Below, piece after piece: positions 17,455 to 26,802 of a stretch of 34,092 nt of DNA. The notes under the pieces are model-generated. The model made no database searches, had not been told where the DNA came from, and was given only the letters and a program-made list of their open reading frames with translations. Within the stretch, counting starts at the first letter, position 1; every line of letters starts with the position of its first letter. A program made the position numbers and the translations under genes. Source of the stretch: an uncultured Saccharophagus sp. (GTDB lineage: Bacteria; Pseudomonadota; Gammaproteobacteria; Pseudomonadales; Cellvibrionaceae). The stretch is taken from positions 1 through 34,092 of the forward strand of contig CAKZUG010000075.1 of assembly GCA_937920545.1 (NCBI GenBank). The letters run 5' to 3'.

Positions 17455-19587
17455 GTGAATCCGATTATTAAAAAATTTCAGTTTGGTAACGACACAGTCA
17501 CTATCGAAACAGGCCGCATAGCTCGTCAAGCAACAGGTTCTGTTGTAGTGAGCGTTGGCGAGACAACAGTACTGGTTGCTGTTACGGCTGCGAAAGAAGC
17601 TAAGCCTGGTCAAGATTTCTTCCCGCTATCTGTACATTATCAAGAGAAAGCCTACTCTGCGGGTAAAATCCCCGGTGGTTTTTTCAAGCGCGAAGCACGC
17701 CCATCTGAAAAAGAAACGCTCACATCGCGTTTAATTGACCGTCCAATTCGTCCGCTTTTTCCAAATGGATTTCTAAACGAAGTACAAGTTGTTTGTACCG
17801 TTATTTCTGCTGAAAAAGACGTAGATCCCGATATTGCTGCCATGATTGGTACTTCGGCTGCATTGGCTATTTCAGGTGTACCGTTCAGTGGCCCAATTGG
17901 TGCTGCACGTGTGGGTTACACAGAAAAAGACGGTTACATTCTTAACCCAACTTACTCATCGCTTAAGGGCTCTGAGTTAGATATGGTTGTGGCTGGTACT
18001 GAAGATGCTGTATTAATGGTTGAATCAGAAGCTGCTGAATTACCAGAAGATATTATGCTAGGTGCCGTTTTATACGCTCACCAAGAATTACAAGCTGTTG
18101 TTAAAGCCGTCGCTGAACTTGTTAAAGATGCTGGCAAGCCTACATGGGATTGGTCAGCAGAAGCGATCAACACAGAGCTTAAATCAAAAATCGAAGCTGA
18201 TTTTGGTGCTGGTATTGGCGAAGCTTACCGCGTAACCGATAAGTTAGCGCGTTATAACGCACTGGGTGAACTTCGTAGCCAAGCGATTGCCGCTCTTGTA
18301 ACAGAAGAAAACGATGTAAGCGCAGACGATGTAAAAAGCCTGTTTGCTAAGATCGAGAAAAACATCGTGCGCACACGCGTTGTTGCTGGCGAGCCGCGTA
18401 TTGATGGCCGCGATAACAAAACTGTTCGTCCATTACATGTTGAAGTGGGCGTGTTACCGAAGGTACACGGTTCATCATTGTTTACTCGTGGTGAGACACA
18501 AGCGTTAGTCGTGTCTACATTGGGTTCGGCACGCGATGCACAAACGATTGATGCCTTAGAAGGCGAGCGTAAAGATAACTTTATGTTGCACTACAACTTC
18601 CCTCCTTACTCTGTAGGTGAGTGTGGTCGTATGGGTGCAACAGGCCGTCGTGAGATTGGTCATGGCCGTTTAGCCCGTCGTGGTATTGCTGCTGTATTGC
18701 CCACTGAAGATGTTTTCCCTTACACCATGCGTGTTGTAAGTGAAATTACTGAATCAAACGGTTCAAGCTCAATGGCATCGGTATGTGGTGCTAGCCTTGC
18801 ATTAATGGATGCCGGTGTGCCCTTAAAAGCCCCAGTAGCGGGTATTGCAATGGGTCTTGTTAAAGAAGATAACGGTTTTGCTGTATTGACTGATATCTTA
18901 GGCGACGAAGATCACCTTGGCGACATGGACTTTAAAGTAGCGGGTACGGCTGACGGTATTACAGCGCTACAAATGGACATTAAAATCGAAGGTATCACTG
19001 AAGAGATCATGGATATTGCACTTGGCCAAGCATTAAGTGCTCGCCTGCATATTCTTGCTCAAATGAACGAGGTTATCTCTACACCACGTGAAGATTTGTC
19101 TGATAATGCACCGCAGTTCCATACGCTAAAAGTTGATTCAGATAAAATCCGCGACATTATTGGTAAAGGCGGTGCAACCATCCGTGCTCTTACTGAAGAG
19201 ACGGGCGCATCAATCGATATTGACGACGACGGCACAGTGAAAATTTATGCTGATACAGCTGAAGGCATGAAAGCGGCTGTTACACGTATCGAAGAGATTA
19301 CGGCTGAAGCTGAAATTGGCGCTACTTACGAAGGTAAAGTAGTACGCATTGTTGATTTTGGTGCGTTTGTAAACTTCTTACCGGGTAAAGATGGCTTAGT
19401 GCATATTTCACAAATTGCACATGAGCGCGTTCAAAGCGTATCTGATTACCTAAAAGAAGGCCAAGACGTAAAAGTGAAATGTCTAGACATCGATCAGCGT
19501 GGTCGTATTAAGCTGTCTATCAAAGAGCTTTTACCAAAGCCTGAAGTACAAGAAGTAAAAAAAGAATCATCAGACGCTGAAGGTTAA
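17455..19587 (+). CDS. pnp: Polyribonucleotide nucleotidyltransferase (PNPase)
   Basis: Phosphorolytic 3'-5' exoribonuclease of the degradosome. The order is RNase PH-like domain 1, an alpha-helical domain, RNase PH-like domain 2 (with [12 protein letters not shown]-like and [16 protein letters not shown] catalytic/metal regions), KH ([15 protein letters not shown], near 565-580) and S1 ([17 protein letters not shown]). The frame opens at an ATG at 17425, but that ATG lies in the loop of a leader hairpin and has no ribosome site. The GTG at 17455 follows AAGGAT by six bases and gives [10 protein letters not shown], matching the conserved start, and 710 residues (E. coli 711). I take GTG as the true start. 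Confidence 0.97.
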   Translation: MNPIIKKFQFGNDTVTIETGRIARQATGSVVVSVGETTVLVAVTAAKEAKPGQDFFPLSVHYQEKAYSAGKIPGGFFKREARPSEKETLTSRLIDRPIRPLFPNGFLNEVQVVCTVISAEKDVDPDIAAMIGTSAALAISGVPFSGPIGAARVGYTEKDGYILNPTYSSLKGSELDMVVAGTEDAVLMVESEAAELPEDIMLGAVLYAHQELQAVVKAVAELVKDAGKPTWDWSAEAINTELKSKIEADFGAGIGEAYRVTDKLARYNALGELRSQAIAALVTEENDVSADDVKSLFAKIEKNIVRTRVVAGEPRIDGRDNKTVRPLHVEVGVLPKVHGSSLFTRGETQALVVSTLGSARDAQTIDALEGERKDNFMLHYNFPPYSVGECGRMGATGRREIGHGRLARRGIAAVLPTEDVFPYTMRVVSEITESNGSSSMASVCGASLALMDAGVPLKAPVAGIAMGLVKEDNGFAVLTDILGDEDHLGDMDFKVAGTADGITALQMDIKIEGITEEIMDIALGQALSARLHILAQMNEVISTPREDLSDNAPQFHTLKVDSDKIRDIIGKGGATIRALTEETGASIDIDDDGTVKIYADTAEGMKAAVTRIEEITAEAEIGATYEGKVVRIVDFGAFVNFLPGKDGLVHISQIAHERVQSVSDYLKEGQDVKVKCLDIDQRGRIKLSIKELLPKPEVQEVKKESSDAEG

Positions 19588-19612
19588 TATACCTCTCAAT
19601 GTTTGGTTATCT

Positions 19613-19646
19613 AAACCCATTTGGCGTGAGCTAAATGGGTTTTTTT
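19613..19646 (+). terminator. Rho-independent terminator of pnp
   Basis: A 13-bp stem with one G-T wobble (19613-19625 with 19630-19642) and a GTGA loop ends in a run of T. It closes the metY-pnp operon. Beyond it, 100 bases of AT-rich DNA lead to the next gene. Confidence 0.9.
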
Positions 19647-19745
19647 ATATTGGGCTTGCTAAAGATCAATGAGGCTCATTGCATAAATAAGGTTAGGATA
19701 GCCGAGTAACAACAATTTTTTATTGGAAGCTAAAGGTTTTTCGTA

Positions 19746-20615
19746 GTGCGGAATATATATAAAAGCATGATGTTTTGGGGTGTGTCTTTACTTGCGTTGT
19801 TAATTAGCCTCGCGACACAGGCCTCTACCAAGCCAACGGCTGCAAGCAATACAGGCAGCCAATCAAGCGCAGATAAGACAACATCGCAGCCAAAATTAGT
19901 GTTGGGTTTGGGGTTAGGTGGCCAATATATCCATGATTATCGAGGCTCAAAAAGTACTTCGTTAGAAGTGCTGCCTTTTCCCTTTATTCGTTACAACAGT
20001 GATTTTTTGAAAATAGACCGCAACGGTGCACGTGGCAGTATTATTGATGCCAAAAATTTCGAGTTGAATATCAGTGCCGATTTAGCATTAAACGGTGACG
20101 ACGAGGATAACGTACTTAGGCAAGGTATGCCCGAGTTAGACACGGTACTTCAACTTGGCCCCTCTGTTGATATTAATTTAACCGGTCAAAACTTAGATCG
20201 CGGTTTATCTCTGCGTATGCCATTACGGGCTGCCTTTGCCGTATCGTTAGAGGGTATTGATGCCATAGGATATAATTTTGCCCCCAAGTTAACCTACCGT
20301 TTTAAGCCGTACAATGAGTGGCAAATAAAAACGGATCTAGGTGTGCTTTATGCCTCTTCGCAATTTCATGCGTATTATTACAGCGTCTTACCCGAGCAGG
20401 CCACATTATCGCGGGCAAGGTTTAAAGCAAAAGCAGGCTACAGTGGCGCTTTTGGTAAAATAAGTGCGGTAAAACTAAGCGATACATGGTTGTGGGGCAT
20501 GAGTATTCGGTACGATAATATAAGTGGTACGGCGTTTATTAAGAGCCCCTTAGTAGAAACCAATAATCATGTTGTTATTTCTTTTGGTGTTGCCAAAATG
20601 CTGTACGCTCGTTAG
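19746..20615 (+). CDS. MipA/OmpV family outer-membrane protein
   Basis: 289-residue predicted outer-membrane beta-barrel with a signal peptide (residues 1-26, cleavage after TQA). MipA in E. coli scaffolds peptidoglycan synthases and hydrolases. OmpV-like homologues act as porins or adhesins. Family features are a strand start of GLGLGGQYIHDYRGS, the IRYNSDFLKIDRNGARGS segment, and the C-terminal SIRYDNISGTAFIKSPLVE strand leading to a hydrophobic end. The start is GTG: an AAAGG ribosome site precedes it and the resulting N-terminus (RNIYK) provides the positive charge a signal peptide needs, whereas the downstream ATGs would lose it. It is a single gene after the pnp terminator. Confidence 0.85.
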   Translation: MRNIYKSMMFWGVSLLALLISLATQASTKPTAASNTGSQSSADKTTSQPKLVLGLGLGGQYIHDYRGSKSTSLEVLPFPFIRYNSDFLKIDRNGARGSIIDAKNFELNISADLALNGDDEDNVLRQGMPELDTVLQLGPSVDINLTGQNLDRGLSLRMPLRAAFAVSLEGIDAIGYNFAPKLTYRFKPYNEWQIKTDLGVLYASSQFHAYYYSVLPEQATLSRARFKAKAGYSGAFGKISAVKLSDTWLWGMSIRYDNISGTAFIKSPLVETNNHVVISFGVAKMLYAR

Positions 20616-20786
20616 TCGTAACATTTAAAAGCAGTTAGAACAACGTTATCCACATATATGCACGTTAACTATTTTAAATAGCCTGTGTATAAATAAGGTG
20701 TGTGTAAAAGCGCGTTAAGTTTCGCCTGAAGTCGTTACCATTAAAATAATATATTGATAAAATAAGCAAATAAGAGTGACTGTATA

Positions 20787-22484
20787 ATGATAAAAACAAC
20801 CCTATCTATCCTCATGTTATTCACCTACACGGTGTTAAGCTTTCCCGCTTACAGCATGACAAAACAAGATTTTTTTGATAAAAGATCGGCTCTGATTATT
20901 AAGCATGGGCATCACGACACAACATTTAAAGCTCTATTAAATGAGAAAAAAGCGCAAACAAAATTTACTAGCGAATATTGGCGCTGGCGTGTAGATCAGT
21001 ATTTGTATGGTCAGTATGTCGAGTTTCAGCCTATCTATGATGCATATATAAAAGGTAAAAAATTTAACGAGATATATGATTTACCCGCTGAAAATTTAGG
21101 GCCAAAATGGCAAGCACTTAAAAATTTACCTGAGTTACCCAGTGGTTATTTCACAGGTAATTTACCTGGTAACGCATACACAGGCTGGCATAAATTAATT
21201 GGTGATACGCTGTATGTGACATACCAAGGCCATTTAACTGATCCTTATGTCGCAGGCTATAACCTCACATCTAAAGACTGGTCTGGCCCGTTCAAGGCAG
21301 GTCACAGTACGCTATCAAAAGGCGATAGAAAGATAGATAGCCACGGCCGACCAATTATAGAAGTGGATAATCAGGGGTATGTGCATATTGTGTTTGGTGG
21401 TCATGGCGGCGAGCGCGAAGACGGTTTAAACCCGCTATCTATTGATACGCCCCATGCTGGCGGCAGAATGAAGCATGTTGTATCAAATAAGCCTTATGAT
21501 CTGAGCGCGTTTACAGAAAAAAACGACATCACACCGTTTGCGTCTTATACCAAAAGCTACAAAATGGCTAACGGCGATATTTATTTTTTCACCCGTGCGG
21601 GCACGCATAAATCGCCTTGGCTGTATTATAAAATGGCATCGGGGTCACAAACGTTTGAGCCGCCTGTTATTATCTCGTGGCCAACGCCCGATAAAAATGA
21701 CCCTATTTTAGTGGATACCCATTATATTAATCCTGTTAAAGTTTCTGATACCGACATTGTTATTACATCGTTATGGCATCAATGTAACTTTAACGAAACG
21801 CACGATAAAACCCACTATAACCGCTTAAATGCTTACTATATGCGCTTAGATACCACCGACGATACTTTTTACAATGTTAATAATAAAAAACTGACATTAC
21901 CGTTAACCTTTGCATCTAAAAACATAGATACGCTCGCATACGATTCACAAAAAGCTGGCGAGACGAGCTTTGGTACAAAACCGTTAGTGTTAAAAAGTGG
22001 TATACCTGCGCTGGCGTATGAAGCGCGAGGAGAGGGTTATCGCGAGTGGCGTATGGCTAAATATGAAAAAAACCGTTGGAGTCATGGGCATCCTATGCCG
22101 GGCACAGCAAATCGAATAGTATTAAGCGAAGCCGGTCAGCCCATTAAAAAAGTGATTGCGCTTGAGGTTTTACAAAAAACAGGCGCGCTAGGGGAAAAGC
22201 CCGAAGCGCTAAAAGCCGCTGTCACCTATCAAAATACGGCAGGCGAAAGCTTATTTGGTATAGCTAAATCGGTGAGCTACTCGGATAAAAAACAAACATG
22301 GAAAATAGAGCAAGTTTACTTTAATGTGGCGCAATCGCAATCGCAATCGCGATTACGTATGGAGTCTGTAAAAGATAATCACGAGAATACCGTTGCAATG
22401 ATTGTGAATGTTAAAAAGGGCGCAGCGCAGCGCCTATATCTTTGGCACGATGGCGAGCTAAGAGAAAATAAAGCAGTTAAATAA
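20787..22484 (+). CDS. Secreted BNR-type beta-propeller protein, possible polysaccharide lyase
   Basis: 565 residues with a Sec signal peptide (about 1-23). A helical N-terminal part (about 25-120) precedes a beta-propeller region with BNR_4-like features: KIDSHGRPIIEVDNQGYVHIVFGGH (about 184-208), a HVV-x3-PYDLS segment and a THKSPWLYY strand. These recall the seven-bladed propeller enzymes related to PL24/PL25 ulvan lyases, which use His and Tyr. Identity as a lyase is inference. It could be a non-catalytic carbohydrate-binding or unrelated glycan enzyme. A short (GCAATC)x3 repeat at 22331-22348 encodes QSQSQS. No polysaccharide-utilisation cluster surrounds it. Confidence 0.6.
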   Translation: MIKTTLSILMLFTYTVLSFPAYSMTKQDFFDKRSALIIKHGHHDTTFKALLNEKKAQTKFTSEYWRWRVDQYLYGQYVEFQPIYDAYIKGKKFNEIYDLPAENLGPKWQALKNLPELPSGYFTGNLPGNAYTGWHKLIGDTLYVTYQGHLTDPYVAGYNLTSKDWSGPFKAGHSTLSKGDRKIDSHGRPIIEVDNQGYVHIVFGGHGGEREDGLNPLSIDTPHAGGRMKHVVSNKPYDLSAFTEKNDITPFASYTKSYKMANGDIYFFTRAGTHKSPWLYYKMASGSQTFEPPVIISWPTPDKNDPILVDTHYINPVKVSDTDIVITSLWHQCNFNETHDKTHYNRLNAYYMRLDTTDDTFYNVNNKKLTLPLTFASKNIDTLAYDSQKAGETSFGTKPLVLKSGIPALAYEARGEGYREWRMAKYEKNRWSHGHPMPGTANRIVLSEAGQPIKKVIALEVLQKTGALGEKPEALKAAVTYQNTAGESLFGIAKSVSYSDKKQTWKIEQVYFNVAQSQSQSRLRMESVKDNHENTVAMIVNVKKGAAQRLYLWHDGELRENKAVK

Positions 22485-22512
22485 TAGATGATTTAATTAT
22501 TATTGTGAGGCT

Positions 22513-22553
22513 AAGAGCCTTTGCTTATTTAATAGTAAGCAAAGGCTCTTTGG
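22513..22553. terminator. Perfect 15-bp inverted repeat downstream of the BNR gene
   Basis: AAGAGCCTTTGCTTA (22513-22527) pairs exactly with 22536-22550 across an 8-base loop. Only three T follow on the plus strand. It separates the BNR gene from the minus-strand TauE gene and probably terminates the former, though the T run is weak. Confidence 0.55.
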
Positions 22554-22602
22554 TTGAATATATGTCTGTTGAAGTTAGTGATATTAGCTTATGTGTATTA
22601 CC

Positions 22603-23367
22603 CTACATACGTATAACCGAAGCGATTAACGATAAGCCAACCAAAATAGTGGTCACCTCAAAAACACGTTTAATTAATATGTTCCCTTTTTTAAGGGATA
22701 TCACCGCACCGATATAGCCACCTAATAATGACCCTGCTAGCAAAACGGGCAGCCAATCCCATTGCACCTCAGCTAAAAACGCAAAGGTAATTGCGCCTGT
22801 GCCATTCCAAAATAAACCCACGCATATCATTGTATGGGCGGTAGCTTGTTTGTAGTCGCAGCCAAACCATGCAACCAACCAAAGCGTGACAAATAAACCG
22901 GTGCCCGAGCTGAGCGCACCGTTTAAAAAACCTATTAAAAAAAGAATGCCTGCGCCTATCACTGCATGTTGTATGTTTTGTTTTTTCTCTACTTGAACTC
23001 ACCCTAGCTGCGCTTTAAAAATAGAGTAAATACCCAGTGATAATGTGAGTACACCTAAAATAACTTTAGCGGTAGATTCGGGTATTAATAATATTGTTTT
23101 AGCCCCAATGATAACGCCGGGCAAACCAAAGGCCAGCAGTAATACGATGAGCTTAGCGTTAAAAATAGACGCCCTCGCATGTTTGATGCTAGCACCCACG
23201 CCTAATGCCACACTCGCTATTTTATGTGTGGCCAGCGCGACAGATAAAGGCAGCCCCATAAAAACCAATGCAGGCAGTTGTATTAACCCTGCACCACCAC
23301 CTGCCATGGCCGATAAAATATTTGAAGTAAGTGATATAAAAAATAAAAGTAAATGTTCAATTATCAT
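22603..23367 (-). pseudogene. TauE/SafE family sulfite exporter-like gene with in-frame TGA
   Basis: A 255-codon frame runs without frameshift from ATG 23367 to 22603, but codon 123 (22999-23001) is TGA. The upstream half (22999-23367, 122 residues) begins MIIEHLLLFF and carries the first TauE repeat (GGGAGLIQLPALVFMG). The downstream half (22603-22998; an internal GTG at 22962 gives 119 residues) carries the second repeat (NGALSSGTGLFVTLWL). Intact TauE/SafE proteins of about 250 residues with two such repeats export sulfite/organosulfonates or unrelated anions. The ATG overlaps the upstream glycosyltransferase stop by four bases (ATGA), so it is translationally coupled. Causes could be a nonsense mutation, a sequencing error, read-through or a genuine split into two halves. 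Confidence 0.75.
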
Positions 23368-24656
23368 AAATTAGCTGGCTTTTTGTAAGGTGCGTTGCGT
23401 AAACAGAAGGCTAAGGGTTTTTGTGGATAAGCATGCTCTGTCATATATCGAATAAATTTTAATGTTAAAAAGCCATCAAACCATGTGGTAAATTGCGTGA
23501 TAAATTGTGCTTGTGTGCAGTTTTGCTTGATGCAATGCGTTAACAGTTTTTGAATGTTGAGCGCGGTTAATGCATCGATAATAAAAGCGCAGTAAGGCGA
23601 TTGTTCAAATGTATGGTTAAGCGATACTTGCAGCTGATTGTTTTTTTGATAAAAGCATAATAATAAATGTATAAAAGTTAGCGTATCTTTTAGTACATAA
23701 AAACAATCTGGCGCATAATAGGTATAGTTAAGTGTTTCAATGTTTTTTATATCTTGATTGTGATTTAAATCTTGATTGTGATTTAGATATTCATTGGCAT
23801 TAATAATATTTTGCGCAGCGGGCCCTGTGCCAAATGGCACCCGGTTTGAGGCGCGGGCTTTTAATAGCAGTGTGTTATCAAGGGCTTGAATATTTCCCAC
23901 TTTGGCGAGTTTATTCAGCAGGTAAAAATCTTCACCCGCTGGCCGTTTAGGGAAACCGCGTACAGCGCAATAGCTTAACGCATTCACTGCAAGCGTGCTG
24001 CCCAGCGTATGAAATGCATAAGGCGATCCTGCCCACGCTAAACCTTCTTTGTAGTATTTAATGGCGCATTCATAATAATGTGTCGCTATGCTAATAGCGC
24101 TGTTATCTTTTGTGTGCGTGTAGTTAAACACCCACGCACTGATTTTTGCATCATAAAAAGTGTGGCTAAAATACGTGCTGGGCAAAGTAGCGTCGGCATC
24201 GGTCGAAAAAATAATCGGCGTGCTAATATATTTTTTGTTAATAAGGCTAACAGCAATGTCGGCTCCTATTTTTCGGGCTAGGCCAACGCCTTGCTTAACC
24301 GGTAAGGCTGTATTTTTTTGAGCGTGCTCAGCTAATATAAACGCACTTTTTTTGTAAGTAATATAGCTCATGTTTTGATGTTGCCAGAGCACCTGCCCGT
24401 TTTGCTTTAGGTGTGTAATAAGTGCAATGTTAAGTTTATTTTGAGAAAACGGCTGTGTAGCGGGTTGGTTAACCACTAAAATCACAAGCGCGTTATGAGC
24501 GTCGTGATGCTGTGTCAAACGATCGATAAATTCGATTGTCTCGTCGTAGCACGGAATCACACAAACATATTTTTTCAAAAACACAGGTAAGGTATGTATG
24601 AGGTGCGTGCTGGGTTCGCTGTATTTTGTAATATACGCGTCTAGCGCCTTACTCAT
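23364..24656 (-). CDS. Family 2-type (GT-A) glycosyltransferase
   Basis: 430-residue predicted glycosyltransferase. The N-terminal VCVIPCYDE motif (about residues 31-39) is the GT-A nucleotide-sugar entry, and a STDADATLP segment (about 170-178) carries the DxD metal-binding motif. A GGEDFY-like acceptor motif appears as PAGEDFYLL (about 240-248). It has no obvious membrane anchor. Acceptor and sugar are unknown. An LNHNQD hexapeptide is duplicated in tandem (23751-23786). AAGGAT precedes the ATG closely. It overlaps the downstream TauE-type gene by four bases, so the two form a two-gene transcript. Confidence 0.78.
   Translation of the reverse strand: MSKALDAYITKYSEPSTHLIHTLPVFLKKYVCVIPCYDETIEFIDRLTQHHDAHNALVILVVNQPATQPFSQNKLNIALITHLKQNGQVLWQHQNMSYITYKKSAFILAEHAQKNTALPVKQGVGLARKIGADIAVSLINKKYISTPIIFSTDADATLPSTYFSHTFYDAKISAWVFNYTHTKDNSAISIATHYYECAIKYYKEGLAWAGSPYAFHTLGSTLAVNALSYCAVRGFPKRPAGEDFYLLNKLAKVGNIQALDNTLLLKARASNRVPFGTGPAAQNIINANEYLNHNQDLNHNQDIKNIETLNYTYYAPDCFYVLKDTLTFIHLLLCFYQKNNQLQVSLNHTFEQSPYCAFIIDALTALNIQKLLTHCIKQNCTQAQFITQFTTWFDGFLTLKFIRYMTEHAYPQKPLAFCLRNAPYKKPANL
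23751..23786 (-). repeat. Two 18-bp tandem repeats inside the glycosyltransferase gene
   Basis: ATCTTGATTGTGATTTAA (23751-23768) is followed by a copy differing only in its last base (23769-23786). It encodes LNHNQD twice and keeps the frame. It looks like a recent in-frame duplication. Confidence 0.85.
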
Positions 24657-24672
24657 ACGGTATCCTTAATGG

Positions 24673-24726
24673 TTGTGTAAATGACAGTGGGTATATAAAT
24701 GACAGTTAATATGTAAATGGCGTGTT
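24673..24726. repeat. Three 18-bp direct repeats upstream of the glycosyltransferase gene
   Basis: AAATGACAGT starts at 24679 and 24697, and a third, degenerate AAATGG starts at 24715, all with an 18-bp period. The array sits just upstream of the glycosyltransferase start and could be an iterated protein-binding site. No factor is assignable. Confidence 0.5.
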
Positions 24727-24796
24727 CAAAACAGAAAGTTAGTTAACATGTTGTAAATAATTAAAGTGTTTAAATGAATATTGAAAATGGCGCGTT

Positions 24797-24839
24797 CACT
24801 CATGCCCACTAATTTTATCGTGTTTGGTGGGCATGAGTG
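24797..24839. terminator. 13-bp inverted repeat downstream of the MiaE-like gene
   Basis: CACTCATGCCCAC (24797-24809) pairs perfectly with 24827-24839 across a 17-base loop. On the minus strand the following sequence is only mildly T-rich (CGCCATTTTC), so terminator function is plausible but not typical. Confidence 0.5.
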
Positions 24840-24850
24840 CATGAATCTTT

Positions 24851-25423
24851 TTAATGCAGGGTAGATTGAATAGGCAGGGTTTTGACAATATCTGCTTCAA
24901 TATCAAGTAATATATCTAAGCGCTCATCAATAGTGGCTTTATCAAAGTAATGACTAGCCAATTCAATAAATAACTCGCTGTGTTTTTCTTCGGACGCTGT
25001 TATCGCAGCGTAAAAATCCTTTAATTCGCCTGCGGGTAGAGCCTGTGCAATCAAACCAAAGCGCTCGCAACCACGGCTTTCTATAATCCCCGCAATTAAT
25101 AATCGGTCTAAAAAATAGACATCGGTGCCGCGCCTATGGTGTTTACGGAGTGCATTAACGTAGGCATCTTTTGTATCGGCTTCTAACGTGAGGCCGCGCT
25201 TGGTAACCAACTTCACTACTTCTCTAAAGTGCATCATTTCTTCAATGCATAGGTCTGTCATGGCTTCGACAATAATGGGTTTGTCGGGGTAGTGAGATAA
25301 CATCGACATCGCCATACCCGATGCTTTCTTTTCGGCAGCCGCGTGGTCAATTAAAAAAGTATCGAGATCATTTAACACGCATTGTGTCCAAGCGTTGGGT
25401 GTTTTAAAACGTAATTCAAACAT
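24851..25423 (-). CDS. miaE: tRNA-(ms2io6A)-hydroxylase, MiaE-like
   Basis: Non-haem diiron monooxygenase that hydroxylates the ms2i6A37 isopentenyl group of tRNA. Candidate iron ligands include Glu in AEKKASGMA, an ExxH motif in EEMMHF, and a second ExxH in SEEKHSEL. These fit a ferritin-like four-helix fold. The frame opens at an ATG at 25498, but the upstream 25 residues are unconserved. MFELRFKTPNAW from the ATG at 25423 is the typical start, and GGAT precedes it. Length is 190 residues. It is divergent from fabV. Confidence 0.88.
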   Translation of the reverse strand: MFELRFKTPNAWTQCVLNDLDTFLIDHAAAEKKASGMAMSMLSHYPDKPIIVEAMTDLCIEEMMHFREVVKLVTKRGLTLEADTKDAYVNALRKHHRRGTDVYFLDRLLIAGIIESRGCERFGLIAQALPAGELKDFYAAITASEEKHSELFIELASHYFDKATIDERLDILLDIEADIVKTLPIQSTLH

Positions 25424-25528
25424 GGTGTGGTATCCAATAAAGGCGTTATTATCAGGCTTTGCCCTTTGATGCCGTGAATTTTCACCGGCAAGACACATAA
25501 AGGGGACTGCAATAAAGATATATTCGGT

Positions 25529-25546
25529 TATAATGCGCCCATTATA
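25529..25546. promoter_or_regulatory. Palindromic overlapping -10 elements between miaE and fabV
   Basis: TATAATG-CGCC-CATTATA is an 18-bp palindrome. TATAAT reads perfectly on both strands (25529-25534 on plus, 25541-25546 on minus). If both are -10 elements, two face-to-face promoters overlap and compete. Neither has a strong -35, so an operator is an alternative reading. Confidence 0.4.
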
Positions 25547-25602
25547 CCACCTGTTTTTTTTAAACGGCTACGTCGATAGCCTGTTAACCCTAGGGAAACC
25601 CC

Positions 25603-26793
25603 ATGATTATTGATAAACCTAAAGTTCGCGGTTTTATTTGTACTAATTCTCAGCCAGAAGGTTGTGCCGCCAATGTTCAAGAGCAAATCGATTTTGTAAA
25701 GGCGCAGGGTGCCATAGATGGCGGCCCCAAAAATGTACTTGTTATCGGTGCTTCTACTGGTTACGGTTTAGCTTCGCGTATTACTGCGGCCTTTGGTTGT
25801 CAGGCAAAAACATTGGGTGTGTTTTTTGAAAAGCCAGGTAATGCACGTAAGCCTGGTTCAGCAGGTTTTTACAACTCGGCGGGTTTTCATGCCAAAGCCG
25901 ATGCGGCAGGTTTGTATGCTAAAAGCATTAATGGTGATGCCTTTAGTGACGAGATCAAGCAAACCACGATCGACACAATTAAAGAAGACTTAGGTAAAGT
26001 CGATTTAGTGATTTACAGCCTTGCATCTCCTCGTCGTAAAGACCCCAAAACAGGTGAGCTGCATTCGTCGGTACTAAAGCCTATTGGCGAATCGTATACC
26101 GCAAAAAACCTGAATACCGATACGCTGAAAATTGCCGATATGACGATCGAGTCGGCTTCTGAAGACGAAATAGCCAACACCGTTAAAGTCATGGGTGGCG
26201 AAGATTGGGAGTTGTGGATAGAGGCACTTGCTAACGCTGGCGTATTGGCCGACAACGTTAAAACCGTTGCTTATACCTATATTGGCGACAAGTTGACTTG
26301 GCCAATTTATGGTAAAGCCACTATTGGTCGCGCCAAAGAAGATTTAGACCGTGCTGCTACAGCCATTAACGCACAGCTTAAAGGTGTAAACGGTCAAGCG
26401 AATGTCGCTGTACTAAAAGCGCTTGTCACGCAATCTAGCTCAGCTATTCCTATTATGCCGTTGTATATTTCTATTTTGTACAAAGTGATGAAAGAAGAAG
26501 GCAGTCACGAAGGGTGCATCGAGCAGTTATACCGCCTGTTTACAGAAGGTTTATATACATCAACGCCGCGTTTAGATGACACAAACCGCTTTAGAATGGA
26601 CAACCTTGAGTTGTCTCAAGCAGTACAAGATAAAGTAGAGGCCATTTGGCCAACCGTAACAGAAGAAAACCTTTTTGATGTCACCGACTACAAAAGCTAT
26701 AACCAAGAGTTTTTGAAACTGTTTGGTTTTGGTATTGATCGTGTTGATTACACCAATGAAGTTGAAACAGAAGTTGATTTTAACCTGATATAA
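25603..26793 (+). CDS. fabV: trans-2-enoyl-ACP reductase FabV
   Basis: NADH-dependent enoyl reductase of the short-chain dehydrogenase superfamily that performs the last step of each fatty-acid elongation cycle. It replaces or supplements FabI and is less sensitive to triclosan. 396 residues (usual about 400). Features: opening IDKPKVRGFICTNSQPEG, a cofactor motif VIGASTGYGL (about residues 47-56), and the FabV active-site pattern Y-x8-K in PIYGKATIGRAK. The C-terminal FGFGIDRVDY is a family signature. AGGG precedes the ATG by eight bases. An lpxL-type gene follows 9 bp later. Confidence 0.96.
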   Translation: MIIDKPKVRGFICTNSQPEGCAANVQEQIDFVKAQGAIDGGPKNVLVIGASTGYGLASRITAAFGCQAKTLGVFFEKPGNARKPGSAGFYNSAGFHAKADAAGLYAKSINGDAFSDEIKQTTIDTIKEDLGKVDLVIYSLASPRRKDPKTGELHSSVLKPIGESYTAKNLNTDTLKIADMTIESASEDEIANTVKVMGGEDWELWIEALANAGVLADNVKTVAYTYIGDKLTWPIYGKATIGRAKEDLDRAATAINAQLKGVNGQANVAVLKALVTQSSSAIPIMPLYISILYKVMKEEGSHEGCIEQLYRLFTEGLYTSTPRLDDTNRFRMDNLELSQAVQDKVEAIWPTVTEENLFDVTDYKSYNQEFLKLFGFGIDRVDYTNEVETEVDFNLI

Positions 26794-26802
26794 CGGCACG
26801 TT

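Noticed and set aside
22999-23001. TGA as a selenocysteine codon in the TauE gene
   Set aside because: TauE/SafE proteins are not selenoproteins to my knowledge, and no SECIS-like hairpin was recognised directly after it.
24673-24726. CRISPR array
   Set aside because: Only three imperfect 18-bp units with no unique spacers and no cas genes nearby.
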